A stretch of 64,000 nt of DNA from JBCCCJ01 sp039029315 (GTDB taxonomy: Bacteria; Bacteroidota; Bacteroidia; J057). This document shows, in pieces, positions 24,110 to 32,796 of the stretch (position 1 is its first letter; every line of letters begins with the position of its first letter). The notes beneath the pieces were generated by a model that ran no database searches, had not been told where the DNA came from, and saw only the letters and a program-made list of their open reading frames with translations. A program made the position numbers and the translations under genes. Location: positions 81,759 through 145,758 of the forward strand of contig JBCCGK010000018.1 of NCBI GenBank assembly GCA_039029315.1, in the 5' to 3' direction.

Positions 24110-26218
24110 ATGGCAACAATACCGTTAAAAGATACCCGGAATATTGGCATCATGGCTCACATTGATGCTGGTAAGACGACGACTACCGAGCGTATCCTTT
24201 ACTATACCGGTATTTCTCATAAAATCGGGGAAGTACATGATGGCGCTGCCACCATGGACTTTATGGAGCAGGAACAAGAGCGAGGAATCACAATTACCTC
24301 TGCTGCTACGACTACCAGTTGGCCATATAATGGCACCAAACATAGGATCAATATTATTGATACACCTGGTCACGTAGACTTTACAGTAGAGGTGGAACGA
24401 TCATTACGGGTACTGGATGGAGCAGTAGCCGTTTTTTGTTCTGTAGGTGGGGTAGAACCACAAAGTGAGACTGTTTGGCGTCAGGCTGATAAGTATCATG
24501 TTCCCAGAATTGGCTTTGTCAACAAGATGGACCGATCTGGTGCAGATTTCTTTGAGGTTGTGCGACAGGTAGAGGATATGCTTGGTGGAAATCCCGTGCC
24601 GCTTCAGGTACCGATTGGCGCAGAAGTAGACTTCAGAGGAGTTGTAGATCTGTTGGATAAGAAAGCGATTATCTGGAATGAGAATGACATGGGCATGACC
24701 TATGAAGAAATTCCCATTCCCGCTGAATTAGAGGAGCAGGTTGAAGAGTGGAGAACCAAAATGATTGAAGCTGTAGCGGAATATGATGAAGCGCTTCTGG
24801 AGAAATATTTTGAAGATCCTGATTCTCTGACAAGAGAAGAAATCCTAAATGGCCTTCGTGCTGCAACACTGGATATGGCAATTACGCCCATGATGTGTGG
24901 ATCAGCATTTAAGAATAAAGGAGTTCAAGCCTTATTGGATGCGGTTTGTGCCTTGTTGCCATCTCCATTGGAAGTACCTGAGATTGAAGGAATCAATCCT
25001 TATACACAGGCGGCTGAAAGTCGGGTTCCTGATATAGAGGCACCCTTCACGGCTTTGGCCTTCAAAATCATGACAGACCCTCACGTAGGGCGATTGACCT
25101 TCTTCCGAGTTTATTCTGGATCTATTTCTTCTGGCTCTCAAGTCCTGAACAATCGATCCGGGAAAAAAGAACGATTGGGAAGAATCATGCAGATGCACGC
25201 CAACAAGCGAAACCAGATTGAGAAAGTTGAGGCGGGTGATATTGCTGCCGGGATTGGATTCAAGGATATCCGCACAGGGGATACCATCACTTCCCTGGAT
25301 TCTCCCTTGAACCTGGAATCCATGACTTTCCCTGATCCTGTGATCAAGTTGGCCGTTGAGCCCAAGACACAGAAGGACGAAAGCAAACTGTCAGTCGGAT
25401 TGGCCAAACTATCTGAGGAAGACCCAACTTTCCAGACTTCTTTTAATGAAGAGACCAACCAGACAATTATTGCTGGAATGGGAGAGCTTCACCTGGAAAT
25501 CATCGTGGATCGACTGCGACGGGAGTTCAAGGTTGAAGTCAACCAAGGAAAGCCACAGGTTTCTTACCGAGAAGCGATTACCCAAAAGGTATCACACAGA
25601 GAGCTGTATAAAAAGCAGACAGGTGGTCGAGGCAAGTTTGCCGACATCAGATTTGAAATGGAGCCTTTGGCTGACAATGCTGAAGAGGTCTTTGAGTTTG
25701 TCAACGAGATCAAAGGTGGGTCAATTCCCAAGGAATTCATTCCTTCAGTGGAGAAAGGAATCAAAGGAGCCATGCGAAATGGTGTTCTATCTGGATTCCA
25801 GACAGAAGGGGTGAGAATTCGACTCTATGACGGAAGTTTCCATCAGGTAGACTCAGACCAACTGTCCTTTGAATTGGCAGGTAGATTGGGATTCAGAAAC
25901 GCAGCCCGTCAAGCCAAACCTATCCTCAAAGAACCCATTATGGCTGTAGAAGTAGTTACGCCTGAGGAATCTATGGGGAGTATCGTAGGGGATTTGAACA
26001 AGCGGCGAGGAAAAATTGACGATATGGGAGATCGTGGAAATTCGAAAGTAATCAAAGCCAGAGTTCCGTTATCAGAACTGTTTGGTTACGTAACGGATCT
26101 TCGAACGATTTCCTCGGGAAGAGCAGCTTCAACAATGCAGTTTTCTCATTTTGAAGCCACACCTTCGGGAATTCAAGAAGAAGTAATAGCAAGTATCAAA
26201 GGTCTGACTAAAGTATAG
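24110..26218 (+). CDS. fusA: Elongation factor G
   Basis: This 702-residue translational GTPase catalyses translocation and, with RRF, ribosome recycling. G1 is AHIDAGKT (residues 16-23), switch II is DTPGHVDF, and G4 is NKMD. Domain II, domain III (TIIAGMGELHLEIIVDRL), domain IV (YKKQTGGRGKFADI, GVRIRLYDGSFHQVDSDQLS) and domain V (TPEESMGSIVGDLNKRRGKI) are all present. The length is normal for EF-G1. No EF-Tu gene follows in the str block, where rpsJ comes next after 31 bases. Confidence 0.98.
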   Translation: MATIPLKDTRNIGIMAHIDAGKTTTTERILYYTGISHKIGEVHDGAATMDFMEQEQERGITITSAATTTSWPYNGTKHRINIIDTPGHVDFTVEVERSLRVLDGAVAVFCSVGGVEPQSETVWRQADKYHVPRIGFVNKMDRSGADFFEVVRQVEDMLGGNPVPLQVPIGAEVDFRGVVDLLDKKAIIWNENDMGMTYEEIPIPAELEEQVEEWRTKMIEAVAEYDEALLEKYFEDPDSLTREEILNGLRAATLDMAITPMMCGSAFKNKGVQALLDAVCALLPSPLEVPEIEGINPYTQAAESRVPDIEAPFTALAFKIMTDPHVGRLTFFRVYSGSISSGSQVLNNRSGKKERLGRIMQMHANKRNQIEKVEAGDIAAGIGFKDIRTGDTITSLDSPLNLESMTFPDPVIKLAVEPKTQKDESKLSVGLAKLSEEDPTFQTSFNEETNQTIIAGMGELHLEIIVDRLRREFKVEVNQGKPQVSYREAITQKVSHRELYKKQTGGRGKFADIRFEMEPLADNAEEVFEFVNEIKGGSIPKEFIPSVEKGIKGAMRNGVLSGFQTEGVRIRLYDGSFHQVDSDQLSFELAGRLGFRNAARQAKPILKEPIMAVEVVTPEESMGSIVGDLNKRRGKIDDMGDRGNSKVIKARVPLSELFGYVTDLRTISSGRAASTMQFSHFEATPSGIQEEVIASIKGLTKV

Positions 26219-26249
26219 GGTTTCCTGTACGCCAACTAACAATAAGGCA

Positions 26250-26555
26250 ATGACCCAGAAGATCAGAATTAAGCTCAAATCGTACGATCACAACCTCGTG
26301 GACAAGTCTGCGGAAAAAATCGTGCGCACAGTAAAGTCCACTGGTGCCGTTGTAAGTGGCCCAATCCCACTCCCTACAGAGCGCTCTGTGATCACTGTCA
26401 ACCGTTCTCCGCACGTCAATAAGAAGTCCAGAGAGCAATTTGAAATCAGTTCATACAAGCGTCTGATTGACATCTTCAGTTCTAGCTCCAAAACTGTAGA
26501 TGTACTCATGAAATTAGAGCTCCCTTCAGGAGTAGATGTTGAAATTAAAGTGTAA
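26250..26555 (+). CDS. rpsJ: 30S ribosomal protein S10
   Basis: This 101-residue protein contains IRIKLKSYDHNLVDKSAEKI, SGPIPLPTERSVITVNRSPH and the C-terminal ELPSGVDVEIKV. The loop reaches into the 30S head. In many bacteria S10 (NusE) also joins the NusB antitermination complex. It starts the S10 segment, but no promoter stands in front of it: the gap to fusA is 31 bases, so it is read from the str promoter. Confidence 0.98.
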   Translation: MTQKIRIKLKSYDHNLVDKSAEKIVRTVKSTGAVVSGPIPLPTERSVITVNRSPHVNKKSREQFEISSYKRLIDIFSSSSKTVDVLMKLELPSGVDVEIKV

Positions 26556-26588
26556 AGGAGCAAGCTGTAACCCATAATCCTATCAAAG

Positions 26589-27230
26589 ATGGCAGGAATC
26601 ATCGGCAAGAAAGTAGGGATGACCAGCATCTTCGATGAAAATCGAAGAAACATTGCCTGTACCCTTATTTACGCAGAGCCAAATGTTGTTACCCAGATCA
26701 AATCAAATGAGATCCGGGAAAATGGCAAAACTGACGGGTATAGCGCAGTGCAACTGGCTTTTGGTGAGAGGAAAGAAAAAAACACCCCTAAACCCTTAAA
26801 AGGGCACTTCGATAAGGCTAGCACGACGCCAAAAAGAAAACTGGTCGAATTTAATTTCGATGACAGTGATCTGAACCTGAACCTTGGAGATCAAGTCGGT
26901 GTGGACTTGTTCGAAGAAGGAGAATTTGTCGACGTAGTCGGTATCTCCAAAGGAAAAGGCTTTCAAGGCGTAGTCAAGCGTCATGGCTTTAGAGGAGTGG
27001 GCGGTAGAACCCACGGTCAGCATAACCGTGAGCGTGCACCAGGATCTTTGGGACCAGGTTCAACTCCCTCTCGTGTCTTCAAAGGAATGAAGATGGGAGG
27101 AAGAATGGGAACCGATCGCGTAAAGGTTCAAAACCTTCGTATTCTCAAAGTTATCCCTGAGAAAAATCTATTGGTTATCTCCGGTTCTATTCCCGGACAT
27201 AAAGGGTCTTACGTTATCATCGAAAAATAA
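26589..27230 (+). CDS. rplC: 50S ribosomal protein L3
   Basis: This 213-residue protein begins AGIIGKKVGMTSIFDENRR. The conserved central extension that approaches the peptidyl transferase centre is GKGFQGVVKRHGFRG followed by HGQHNRERAPGSLGPGSTPS and GMKMGGRMG. The Gln in the GQHN block is the position methylated by PrmB in E. coli. It is an early assembly protein of the large subunit. The next gene, rplD, begins 3 bases after the stop. Confidence 0.98.
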   Translation: MAGIIGKKVGMTSIFDENRRNIACTLIYAEPNVVTQIKSNEIRENGKTDGYSAVQLAFGERKEKNTPKPLKGHFDKASTTPKRKLVEFNFDDSDLNLNLGDQVGVDLFEEGEFVDVVGISKGKGFQGVVKRHGFRGVGGRTHGQHNRERAPGSLGPGSTPSRVFKGMKMGGRMGTDRVKVQNLRILKVIPEKNLLVISGSIPGHKGSYVIIEK

Positions 27231-27232
27231 AG

Positions 27233-27865
27233 ATGGAAGTAGCAATCTATAATATCGAAGGTACGGACACTGGGAGAAGAGTGAAGTTGGATGAAACCAT
27301 CTTCGCTATGGAGGCTCCGAATGATCATGCCATTTATATGGATGTCCGTCAGATTCAGGCCAATAAGAGGCAGGGAACGCATAAAGCGAAAGAAAGAGGG
27401 GAAGTTTCTGGTACAGGAAAAAAACCCTATCGCCAGAAAGGAACAGGGAATGCGCGTGCCGGGGATCGAAAATCTCCGCTTTGGAGACATGGAGGTCGTG
27501 TGTTTGGCCCAAGACCCAGAAACTATGGGTTCAGACTGAACAAAAAAGTAAAGCGTCTGGCCAGAAGAAGTGCCTTGACCTATAAAGCAAATGAGGAAAG
27601 CATCAGGGTATTGGAAGACTTCAATTTTGATGCACCCAAGACCAAAGCATTCAGAAATATCCTGGATAGCCTGGAATTAGGTGGCAAGAAAGTTCTCTTC
27701 GTTCTTCCTGGAGATAATGACAATGTCTATCTCTCTAGTAGAAACCTTCCAAAAACCAATGTGATCCAGGCAGATAACCTCAATACCTACGATATTCTCA
27801 ATGCAGATATGCTGGTATTGACAGAGGAAGCGGTAGGGGTGATCAATGAACGAATGACCAACTAA
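27233..27865 (+). CDS. rplD: 50S ribosomal protein L4
   Basis: This 210-residue protein has the extended loop that lines the exit tunnel, with KPYRQKGTGNARAGDRKSP and WRHGGRVFGPRPR. The globular part ends with an NADML.L..EAV motif. In E. coli, L4 represses the S10 operon through a leader ahead of rpsJ; no equivalent leader exists here because rpsJ directly follows fusA. It starts 2 bases after rplC. Confidence 0.98.
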   Translation: MEVAIYNIEGTDTGRRVKLDETIFAMEAPNDHAIYMDVRQIQANKRQGTHKAKERGEVSGTGKKPYRQKGTGNARAGDRKSPLWRHGGRVFGPRPRNYGFRLNKKVKRLARRSALTYKANEESIRVLEDFNFDAPKTKAFRNILDSLELGGKKVLFVLPGDNDNVYLSSRNLPKTNVIQADNLNTYDILNADMLVLTEEAVGVINERMTN

Positions 27866-27869
27866 GGGT

Positions 27870-28163
27870 ATGATTGTACTAAAACGACCTATCATCACCG
27901 AGAAAACAGCCGACTATACTGAAAAAGGGCTGAACAAATATGCCTTTGAGGTGAACATGAAAGCCACCAAAGAGCAGATCCGACGTGAAATAGAGAGAGT
28001 ATATGAGGTAGAGGTTGAGGATGTCAATACGATGATTGTTAGAGGCAAAAGTCGTTCCAGATACACCAAAAGAGGTGTTATCAAAGGAAAGTCTCCCAAC
28101 TATAAGAAGGCCATCGTGACTTTAGTGGAAGAGGATGAAATCGATTTTTACAAACACATTTAA
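27870..28163 (+). CDS. rplW: 50S ribosomal protein L23
   Basis: This 97-residue protein carries LKRPIITEKTADYTE at its start and KATKEQIRREIERVYEVEVE in its middle. L23 sits at the tunnel exit and is the docking point for trigger factor and SRP. The C-terminus is acidic (VEEDEIDFYKHI). It lies 4 bases from the rplD stop. Confidence 0.97.
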   Translation: MIVLKRPIITEKTADYTEKGLNKYAFEVNMKATKEQIRREIERVYEVEVEDVNTMIVRGKSRSRYTKRGVIKGKSPNYKKAIVTLVEEDEIDFYKHI

Positions 28164-28178
28164 AGGAGTTGACTAGCT

Positions 28179-29012
28179 ATGGGAATTAGAAAACTGAAAC
28201 CCGTTACACCAGGCTCCAGACAGCGTTCGGTTTCTGATTTTGCTGAAATTACAAAATCCAGGCCCGAAAAAAGTCTAACAAGCCCGTTGAAGAGCTTTGG
28301 CGGACGAAATCGATCTGGCCGGACGACCATGCGTCATCGTGGTGGTGGGCATAAGAAGCGATACAGAATCGTAGACTTCAAACGGGAAAAATTCAATATT
28401 CCCGCTACTGTCAAGGCCATTGAGTATGATCCCAATCGCTCTGCGAGAATCGCTTTGGTCTTCTATGCAGATGGAGAAAAAAGATACATCCTCGCACCAG
28501 ATAAAATAGAAATTGGGCAGAAAATCGTCTCTGGAGAGACTGCTGAACCAAAAGTGGGGAACGCAATGCACCTGAAAAATATTCCGCTTGGTACCTTTGT
28601 ACACAATGTGGAATTGCATCCAGGACAAGGAGGTGTCATGGCGAGAAGTGCAGGTTCTTATGCACAATTGACAGCAAAAGAAGGGAAGTATGCCGTGTTG
28701 CGCTTGCCATCAGGAGAAACGAGAATGGTGCTGTCTAAATGTATGGCAACCATTGGAATTGTAGGGAATTCCTCTCACCAGAATATTGACCTTGGAAAAG
28801 CGGGACGGAACAGATGGTTGGGAAAACGACCACACACACGAGGGGTAGCCATGAACCCGGTCGATCACCCAATGGGTGGTGGAGAAGGAAGAGCTTCTGG
28901 AGGACATCCTCGTAACAGAAACGGACTTCCAGCCAAGGGATTCAAAACCCGAAACAAGAAAAAAGCATCCAATAGCTTGATTATCAGTCGCAAGAAGAAG
29001 AAAAGGAAATAA
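28179..29012 (+). CDS. rplB: 50S ribosomal protein L2
   Basis: This 277-residue protein is close to the usual length. Diagnostic blocks are GRNRSGRTTMRHRGGGHKKR near residue 45, YAQLTAKEGKYAVLRLPSGE, and NPVDHPMGGGEGRASGGHP with the histidine known to be important for peptidyl transferase activity. The Lys-rich tail (SRKKKKRK) is typical. L2 is needed for subunit association. Confidence 0.98.
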   Translation: MGIRKLKPVTPGSRQRSVSDFAEITKSRPEKSLTSPLKSFGGRNRSGRTTMRHRGGGHKKRYRIVDFKREKFNIPATVKAIEYDPNRSARIALVFYADGEKRYILAPDKIEIGQKIVSGETAEPKVGNAMHLKNIPLGTFVHNVELHPGQGGVMARSAGSYAQLTAKEGKYAVLRLPSGETRMVLSKCMATIGIVGNSSHQNIDLGKAGRNRWLGKRPHTRGVAMNPVDHPMGGGEGRASGGHPRNRNGLPAKGFKTRNKKKASNSLIISRKKKKRK

Positions 29013-29017
29013 TTGTT

Positions 29018-29296
29018 ATGGCCAGATCTCTGAAAAAAGGACCATTTATTGATCCAAAGCTAGAGCGGAAGGTTCTTCGAATGAATGAAGCCGGGAACCG
29101 TCGACTCATCAAAACCTGGGCCAGACGATCTATGATCTCTCCAGATTTTGTTGGCCACACCATCGCTGTACACAATGGGAATAAATTCATTCCGGTATTT
29201 GTGACAGAGAACATGGTAGGGCATAAGTTGGGAGAATTTGCTCCAACCCGAAACTTCCGTGGACACGCAGGTAGTAAAAAAGATAAAAGGAGATAG
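29018..29296 (+). CDS. rpsS: 30S ribosomal protein S19
   Basis: This 92-residue protein contains ARSLKKGPFIDPKL, TWARRSMISPDFVGHTIAVH and KLGEFAPTRNFRGHAG. It is part of the small-subunit head and contacts S13 and the A-site tRNA region. The ATG follows the rplB stop by 5 bases and the next ATG (rplV) is 4 bases past its stop. Confidence 0.98.
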   Translation: MARSLKKGPFIDPKLERKVLRMNEAGNRRLIKTWARRSMISPDFVGHTIAVHNGNKFIPVFVTENMVGHKLGEFAPTRNFRGHAGSKKDKRR

Positions 29297-29300
29297 TATC

Positions 29301-29774
29301 ATGGCAGAATCCACTAAAATGACTCGTAAAGAGAAAATAGCAGCAGGGATTCCTAAACCTCCCAAACGCAAGACTGCCTATGCCAATGCGCTCAAGGCAG
29401 AAAAAGAGGATGTAACAAAAGTTACATTGCGGAACTTCCGTTCAGCTCCTCGAAAAATGCGCCTGATCATTGATCAGATTAGAGGGATGGAGGTCTTTGA
29501 TGCAATGAATACCCTGAAGTTCACCAATCGTGCAGCAGCACCAGCCGTGATGCGATTGCTTCAGTCAGGAATCACAAGTTTTGAAGAAAAAAATGAAGGA
29601 GAACGAGTAGATGTGGGAACACATTATATCTCTGAAGCCTTTGTAGATAGTGCCAGAATGCTCAAGAGACTTCGACCTGCACCACAGGGAAGAGCACACT
29701 TGATCAGGAAACGATACTGTCATGTTACGTTGGTGATCGATGAGATCCCCGACTTTGAAGAAGACGAATCATAA
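29301..29774 (+). CDS. rplV: 50S ribosomal protein L22 with N-terminal extension
   Basis: This protein is 157 residues from the ATG at 29301; the frame extends upstream into rpsS, but that part is not used. The L22 core begins near residue 40 (VTLRNFRSAPRKMRLIIDQI) and ends with RPAPQGRAHLIRKRYCHVTL, the beta-hairpin side that lines the exit tunnel. Compared with about 110 residues in E. coli, it has roughly 40 extra N-terminal residues rich in Lys and Pro (GIPKPPKRKTAYANALKAEK), a feature seen in other Bacteroidota. Confidence 0.97.
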   Translation: MAESTKMTRKEKIAAGIPKPPKRKTAYANALKAEKEDVTKVTLRNFRSAPRKMRLIIDQIRGMEVFDAMNTLKFTNRAAAPAVMRLLQSGITSFEEKNEGERVDVGTHYISEAFVDSARMLKRLRPAPQGRAHLIRKRYCHVTLVIDEIPDFEEDES

Positions 29775-29792
29775 ACCAAAAAGATTAGGAAA

Positions 29793-30482
29793 TTGGGACA
29801 GAAGACTCATCCAATTGGACTTAGACTCGGCATCATCAAAGGTTGGGAATCCAACTGGTATGGTGGAAAGGATTTCTCAGATAAACTGATCGAAGATGAG
29901 AAGATCCGAGCCTATCTGAAAGCGCGTATTCCTCGTGGCGGTATTTCAAAAATTGTCATCGAGAGAACCCTCAGAAAGATTACCATTACCATTCATACAT
30001 CTCGACCTGGGATTGTGATTGGGAAAGGAGGAAAAGAAGTGGACAAACTTCGGGAAGAGATCAAAAAGGTCACTGGAAAAGATGTTCAAATCAACATCTT
30101 TGAGATCAAGCGACCTGAACTCGATGCCACCCTGGTTGCCCAACAAATTGCGCAACAACTAGAAGGAAGGGTGTCTTTCCGGCGAGCCATGAAATCTTCA
30201 CTTGCATCGACCATGAGAGCTGGTGCTGAGGGATGTAAGATTATGTGTTCAGGTAGACTCGGTGGAGCAGAAATGGCAAGAACAGAGCAGTACAAGCAAG
30301 GACGAATTCCTCTGCAAACTCTCCGAGCGGACATTGATTATGCCTTGGTTGAATCTCATACCATCTATGGAGTGATCGGTGTCAAAGTCTGGATATTCAA
30401 AAAAGAAATCTTTGGTAAAGTTGATCTTTCTCCAAATACGCAATCAGACAGAAAGCGAGGAGGAAAGAAAAGAAGAAGATAA
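29793..30482 (+). CDS. rpsC: 30S ribosomal protein S3, TTG start
   Basis: This 229-residue protein must start at the TTG at 29793, because GQKTHPIGLRLGIIKGWESN is the invariant S3 N-terminus and no ATG or GTG occurs in frame between the rplV stop and this point. The KH domain carries TSRPGIVIGKGGKEVDKLRE, and the C-terminal domain has SGRLGGAEMARTEQYKQGRI. S3 lines the mRNA entry channel. The rare start codon on a highly expressed gene may lower or couple its translation to rplV, 18 bases upstream. Confidence 0.97.
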   Translation: MGQKTHPIGLRLGIIKGWESNWYGGKDFSDKLIEDEKIRAYLKARIPRGGISKIVIERTLRKITITIHTSRPGIVIGKGGKEVDKLREEIKKVTGKDVQINIFEIKRPELDATLVAQQIAQQLEGRVSFRRAMKSSLASTMRAGAEGCKIMCSGRLGGAEMARTEQYKQGRIPLQTLRADIDYALVESHTIYGVIGVKVWIFKKEIFGKVDLSPNTQSDRKRGGKKRRR

Positions 30483-30494
30483 TAGCGTACCATC

Positions 30495-30917
30495 ATGTTA
30501 CAGCCAAAAAAAGTAAGAAGAAGAAAAGTCCAGAAAGGGCGGATGAAGGGAAATGCCGGGAGAGGTGCTGAAATAGCATTTGGTTCTTATGGACTAAAAT
30601 CTTTGGAAAGCCACTTTATTACCTCTCGTCAGATTGAGGCCTGTAGGGTTACAATCTCCCGAGCAATGAAGCGGGAAGGGAATATGTGGATTCGAATTTT
30701 TCCTGACAAACCGATCACCAAAAAACCCGCTGAGGTACGAATGGGGAAAGGGAAAGGAAATCCAGAATATTGGGCGGCTGTTGTAACACCAGGTCGGATT
30801 CTCTTTGAATTGGATGGTGTGCCTGAAAGTGTTGCAAGAGAAGCCTTGCGATTGGCTGCAAACAAGCTGCCCATCAAGACCAAATTTGTTATCAGAAGAG
30901 ACCTGTTAGAAATATAA
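30495..30917 (+). CDS. rplP: 50S ribosomal protein L16
   Basis: This 140-residue protein contains MLQPKKVRRRKVQKGRMKG, FGSYGLKSLESHFITSRQIE and VRMGKGKGNPEYWAAVV. It organises the A-site side of the large subunit near the CCA end of tRNA. The Arg-rich loop is complete. It starts 12 bases after the rpsC stop. Confidence 0.98.
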   Translation: MLQPKKVRRRKVQKGRMKGNAGRGAEIAFGSYGLKSLESHFITSRQIEACRVTISRAMKREGNMWIRIFPDKPITKKPAEVRMGKGKGNPEYWAAVVTPGRILFELDGVPESVAREALRLAANKLPIKTKFVIRRDLLEI

Positions 30918-30921
30918 TAGT

Positions 30922-31128
30922 ATGAAGGCTCAGGAAATTAGAGATCTCAGTCTACAGGAAGTAAAGGCCCGACTGAAGGAAGAACAAGATGTACTCCTTC
31001 GTCTTCGCCTCAACCATGCTGTCTCCTCCATCGAGAACCCTTCAGAAATTCGGGAATCACGGAGAACCATCGCCAGATTGAAAACCATTTTGAAGGAACG
31101 TGAGTTGGCACAACAAAAAAGCGAATAA
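30922..31128 (+). CDS. rpmC: 50S ribosomal protein L29
   Basis: This 68-residue two-helix protein contains IRDLSLQEVKARLKEEQDV and LRLNHAVSSIENPSEIRESR. L29 lies beside L23 at the tunnel exit. The C-terminus is slightly extended and polar (ELAQQKSE). It sits 4 bases after rplP and 6 before rpsQ, in canonical order. Confidence 0.97.
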   Translation: MKAQEIRDLSLQEVKARLKEEQDVLLRLRLNHAVSSIENPSEIRESRRTIARLKTILKERELAQQKSE

Positions 31129-31134
31129 GCAATT

Positions 31135-31401
31135 ATGAGCGAAGCTATTACAAGAAATTTGCGCAAAGTCCGTATCGGCAAAGTCATCAGCGATAAGATG
31201 GAAAAATCTATTGTTGTGTCTGTAGAGCGAAGAGTAAAGCACCCTATTTATGGGAAGTTTGTGAAAAAAACCTCTACGTTTCTGGCACATGATGAGAACA
31301 ATGAGTGCGGAATCGGAGACACTGTACGGATAATGGAAACCCGGCCAATGAGCAAAAGAAAGCGTTGGCGCATGGTGGAAATCATTGAAAGAGCAAAATA
31401 G
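31135..31401 (+). CDS. rpsQ: 30S ribosomal protein S17
   Basis: This 88-residue OB-fold protein contains GKVISDKMEKSIVVSVERRV and FLAHDENNECGIGDTVRIME, ending RPMSKRKRWRMVEIIERAK. It binds 16S rRNA early in assembly. It is followed by an 83-base spacer with a hairpin, one of the larger gaps within the ribosomal protein run and at the classical boundary between the S10 and spc segments. Confidence 0.98.
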   Translation: MSEAITRNLRKVRIGKVISDKMEKSIVVSVERRVKHPIYGKFVKKTSTFLAHDENNECGIGDTVRIMETRPMSKRKRWRMVEIIERAK

Positions 31402-31403
31402 TC

Positions 31404-31446
31404 GGTCTTTGTTTCATATATGTTCATTTTGAAACAGACACAGACC
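31404..31446 (+). other. Hairpin in the rpsQ-rplN spacer (S10/spc boundary)
   Basis: TGTTTCA (31410-31416) pairs with TGAAACA (31430-31436), enclosed by GGTCT (31404-31408) and AGACC (31442-31446) with an asymmetric internal loop. It begins 3 bases after the rpsQ stop and ends 38 bases before rplN. It has no U-tract, so it is more likely a processing or translation-control element than a terminator. This is inference. Confidence 0.4.
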
Positions 31447-31484
31447 TCTAACACAGATAGACTTCTAAATTAGATAGATACGTC

Positions 31485-31853
31485 ATGATTCAACAGGAGA
31501 GCAGATTGAGAGTTGCAGACAATAGCGGAGCCAAAGAAATTCTTTGTATCCGGGTATTGGGCGGTACTCGCAGAAGATATGCCAGGATAGGCGATCAAAT
31601 TGTTGCAACGGTAAAGTCCGCTGATCCCAGTTCCAATGTCAAAAAAGGTGATATTGTGAAGGCGGTAGTGGTTCGAACTCGTAAAGAACGCCGCCGGAAA
31701 GATGGGTCCTACATTCGGTTCGATGACAATGCGGCAGTATTACTTGCCATTGATGGCGGACCAAGAGGAACCAGGATATTTGGACCAGTGGCCAGAGAGT
31801 TACGCGACAAAGGGTATATGCGAATTGTTTCATTAGCCCCTGAAGTTCTCTAA
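31485..31853 (+). CDS. rplN: 50S ribosomal protein L14
   Basis: This 122-residue protein is the normal length. It contains MIQQESRLRVADNSGAKEIL, VKKGDIVKAVVVRTRKERRR and GTRIFGPVARELRDKGYMRI. It contacts 16S rRNA in bridge B8 and is the binding site of the silencing factor RsfS. It is the first gene of the spc segment, preceded by an 83-base spacer that contains a hairpin but no consensus promoter. Confidence 0.98.
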   Translation: MIQQESRLRVADNSGAKEILCIRVLGGTRRRYARIGDQIVATVKSADPSSNVKKGDIVKAVVVRTRKERRRKDGSYIRFDDNAAVLLAIDGGPRGTRIFGPVARELRDKGYMRIVSLAPEVL

Positions 31854-31881
31854 TTGAGCATTTTATTCGATTCAAACTTCC

Positions 31882-32211
31882 ATGGCAAATTCAAAACTTC
31901 ATATCAAAAAAGATGACATCGTTCAGGTGCTCTGTGGTTCAGACAGAGGCAGACAAGGACGTGTCCTCAAAATGCTTCCAGCAGAAAATAAAGCCATCGT
32001 TGAAGGGGTCAAAATCGTGAGAAAAGCAACGCGACCCTCACAGCAAAACCCCAATGGTGGAATCATTGAACAGGAAGCTCCCATACATATCTCTAATCTG
32101 ATGTTGGTAGATCCAGGGTCCAAAAAACCAACCCGAATTGGTCGCCAGCGAAATGAAAATGGGAGAGGATGGGTGCGATATTCAAAAAAGAGCGGCGATA
32201 TCATAAAGTAA
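31882..32211 (+). CDS. rplX: 50S ribosomal protein L24
   Basis: This 109-residue protein has a KOW motif DIVQVLCGSDRGRQGRVLKM near the start, followed by VEGVKIVRKATRPSQQNPNG and a C-terminal part with KKPTRIGRQRNENGRGWVRY. L24 is an assembly initiator that binds the 5' end of 23S rRNA. It lies 28 bases after rplN. Confidence 0.97.
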   Translation: MANSKLHIKKDDIVQVLCGSDRGRQGRVLKMLPAENKAIVEGVKIVRKATRPSQQNPNGGIIEQEAPIHISNLMLVDPGSKKPTRIGRQRNENGRGWVRYSKKSGDIIK

Positions 32212-32221
32212 ATCCAGAGTT

Positions 32222-32791
32222 ATGGCGCAAGAACCAAGACTACTGACAGTATATAAAGAGACCATCGTTCCTGCATTGAATGAAAAATTTCAATACACTT
32301 CTATCATGCAGGTTCCTAAGCTGGACAAGATTGTGCTGAATAGAGGGGTCGGCGATGCAGTCGGAGATAAAAAACTGATTGACTCAGCGGTAGAAGAATT
32401 TGCCCTTATTTCAGGACAAAGACCTGTCGTAACATATTCCAAAAAGAGTATCTCTAACTTCAAATTGAGAGCGGGGATGCCGATTGGATGCAAGGTTACC
32501 CTCAGAAGGGTAAAGATGTATGAGTTTTTGGATCGATTTATCAATGTGGCACTACCCAGGGTAAGGGACTTTCGAGGAATTCCTTCTAAAGGATTCGATG
32601 GAAGAGGAAACTTTACAATGGGCGTGAAAGAACAGATCATCTTTCCAGAAATCAATGTTGACAAAATTAGTCGGATCTCTGGATTGGATGTGACATTCGT
32701 TACCTCAGCCAGAACTGACGAAGAAGCATTTGAATTGCTGAAGCTCTTCAAAATGCCATTTCAGGGGATCAAACAAGGAAACCAAGTATAA
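32222..32791 (+). CDS. rplE: 50S ribosomal protein L5
   Basis: This 189-residue 5S rRNA-binding protein contains YTSIMQVPKLDKIVLNRGVG, PVVTYSKKSISNFKLRAGMP and FGRGNFTMG-like GFDGRGNFTMGVKEQIIFPE. It forms a bridge to S13 in the small-subunit head. In E. coli the spc repressor S8 binds near the rplE start; no obvious mimic of the S8 site was recognised here. Confidence 0.98.
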   Translation: MAQEPRLLTVYKETIVPALNEKFQYTSIMQVPKLDKIVLNRGVGDAVGDKKLIDSAVEEFALISGQRPVVTYSKKSISNFKLRAGMPIGCKVTLRRVKMYEFLDRFINVALPRVRDFRGIPSKGFDGRGNFTMGVKEQIIFPEINVDKISRISGLDVTFVTSARTDEEAFELLKLFKMPFQGIKQGNQV

Positions 32792-32796
32792 AAATT

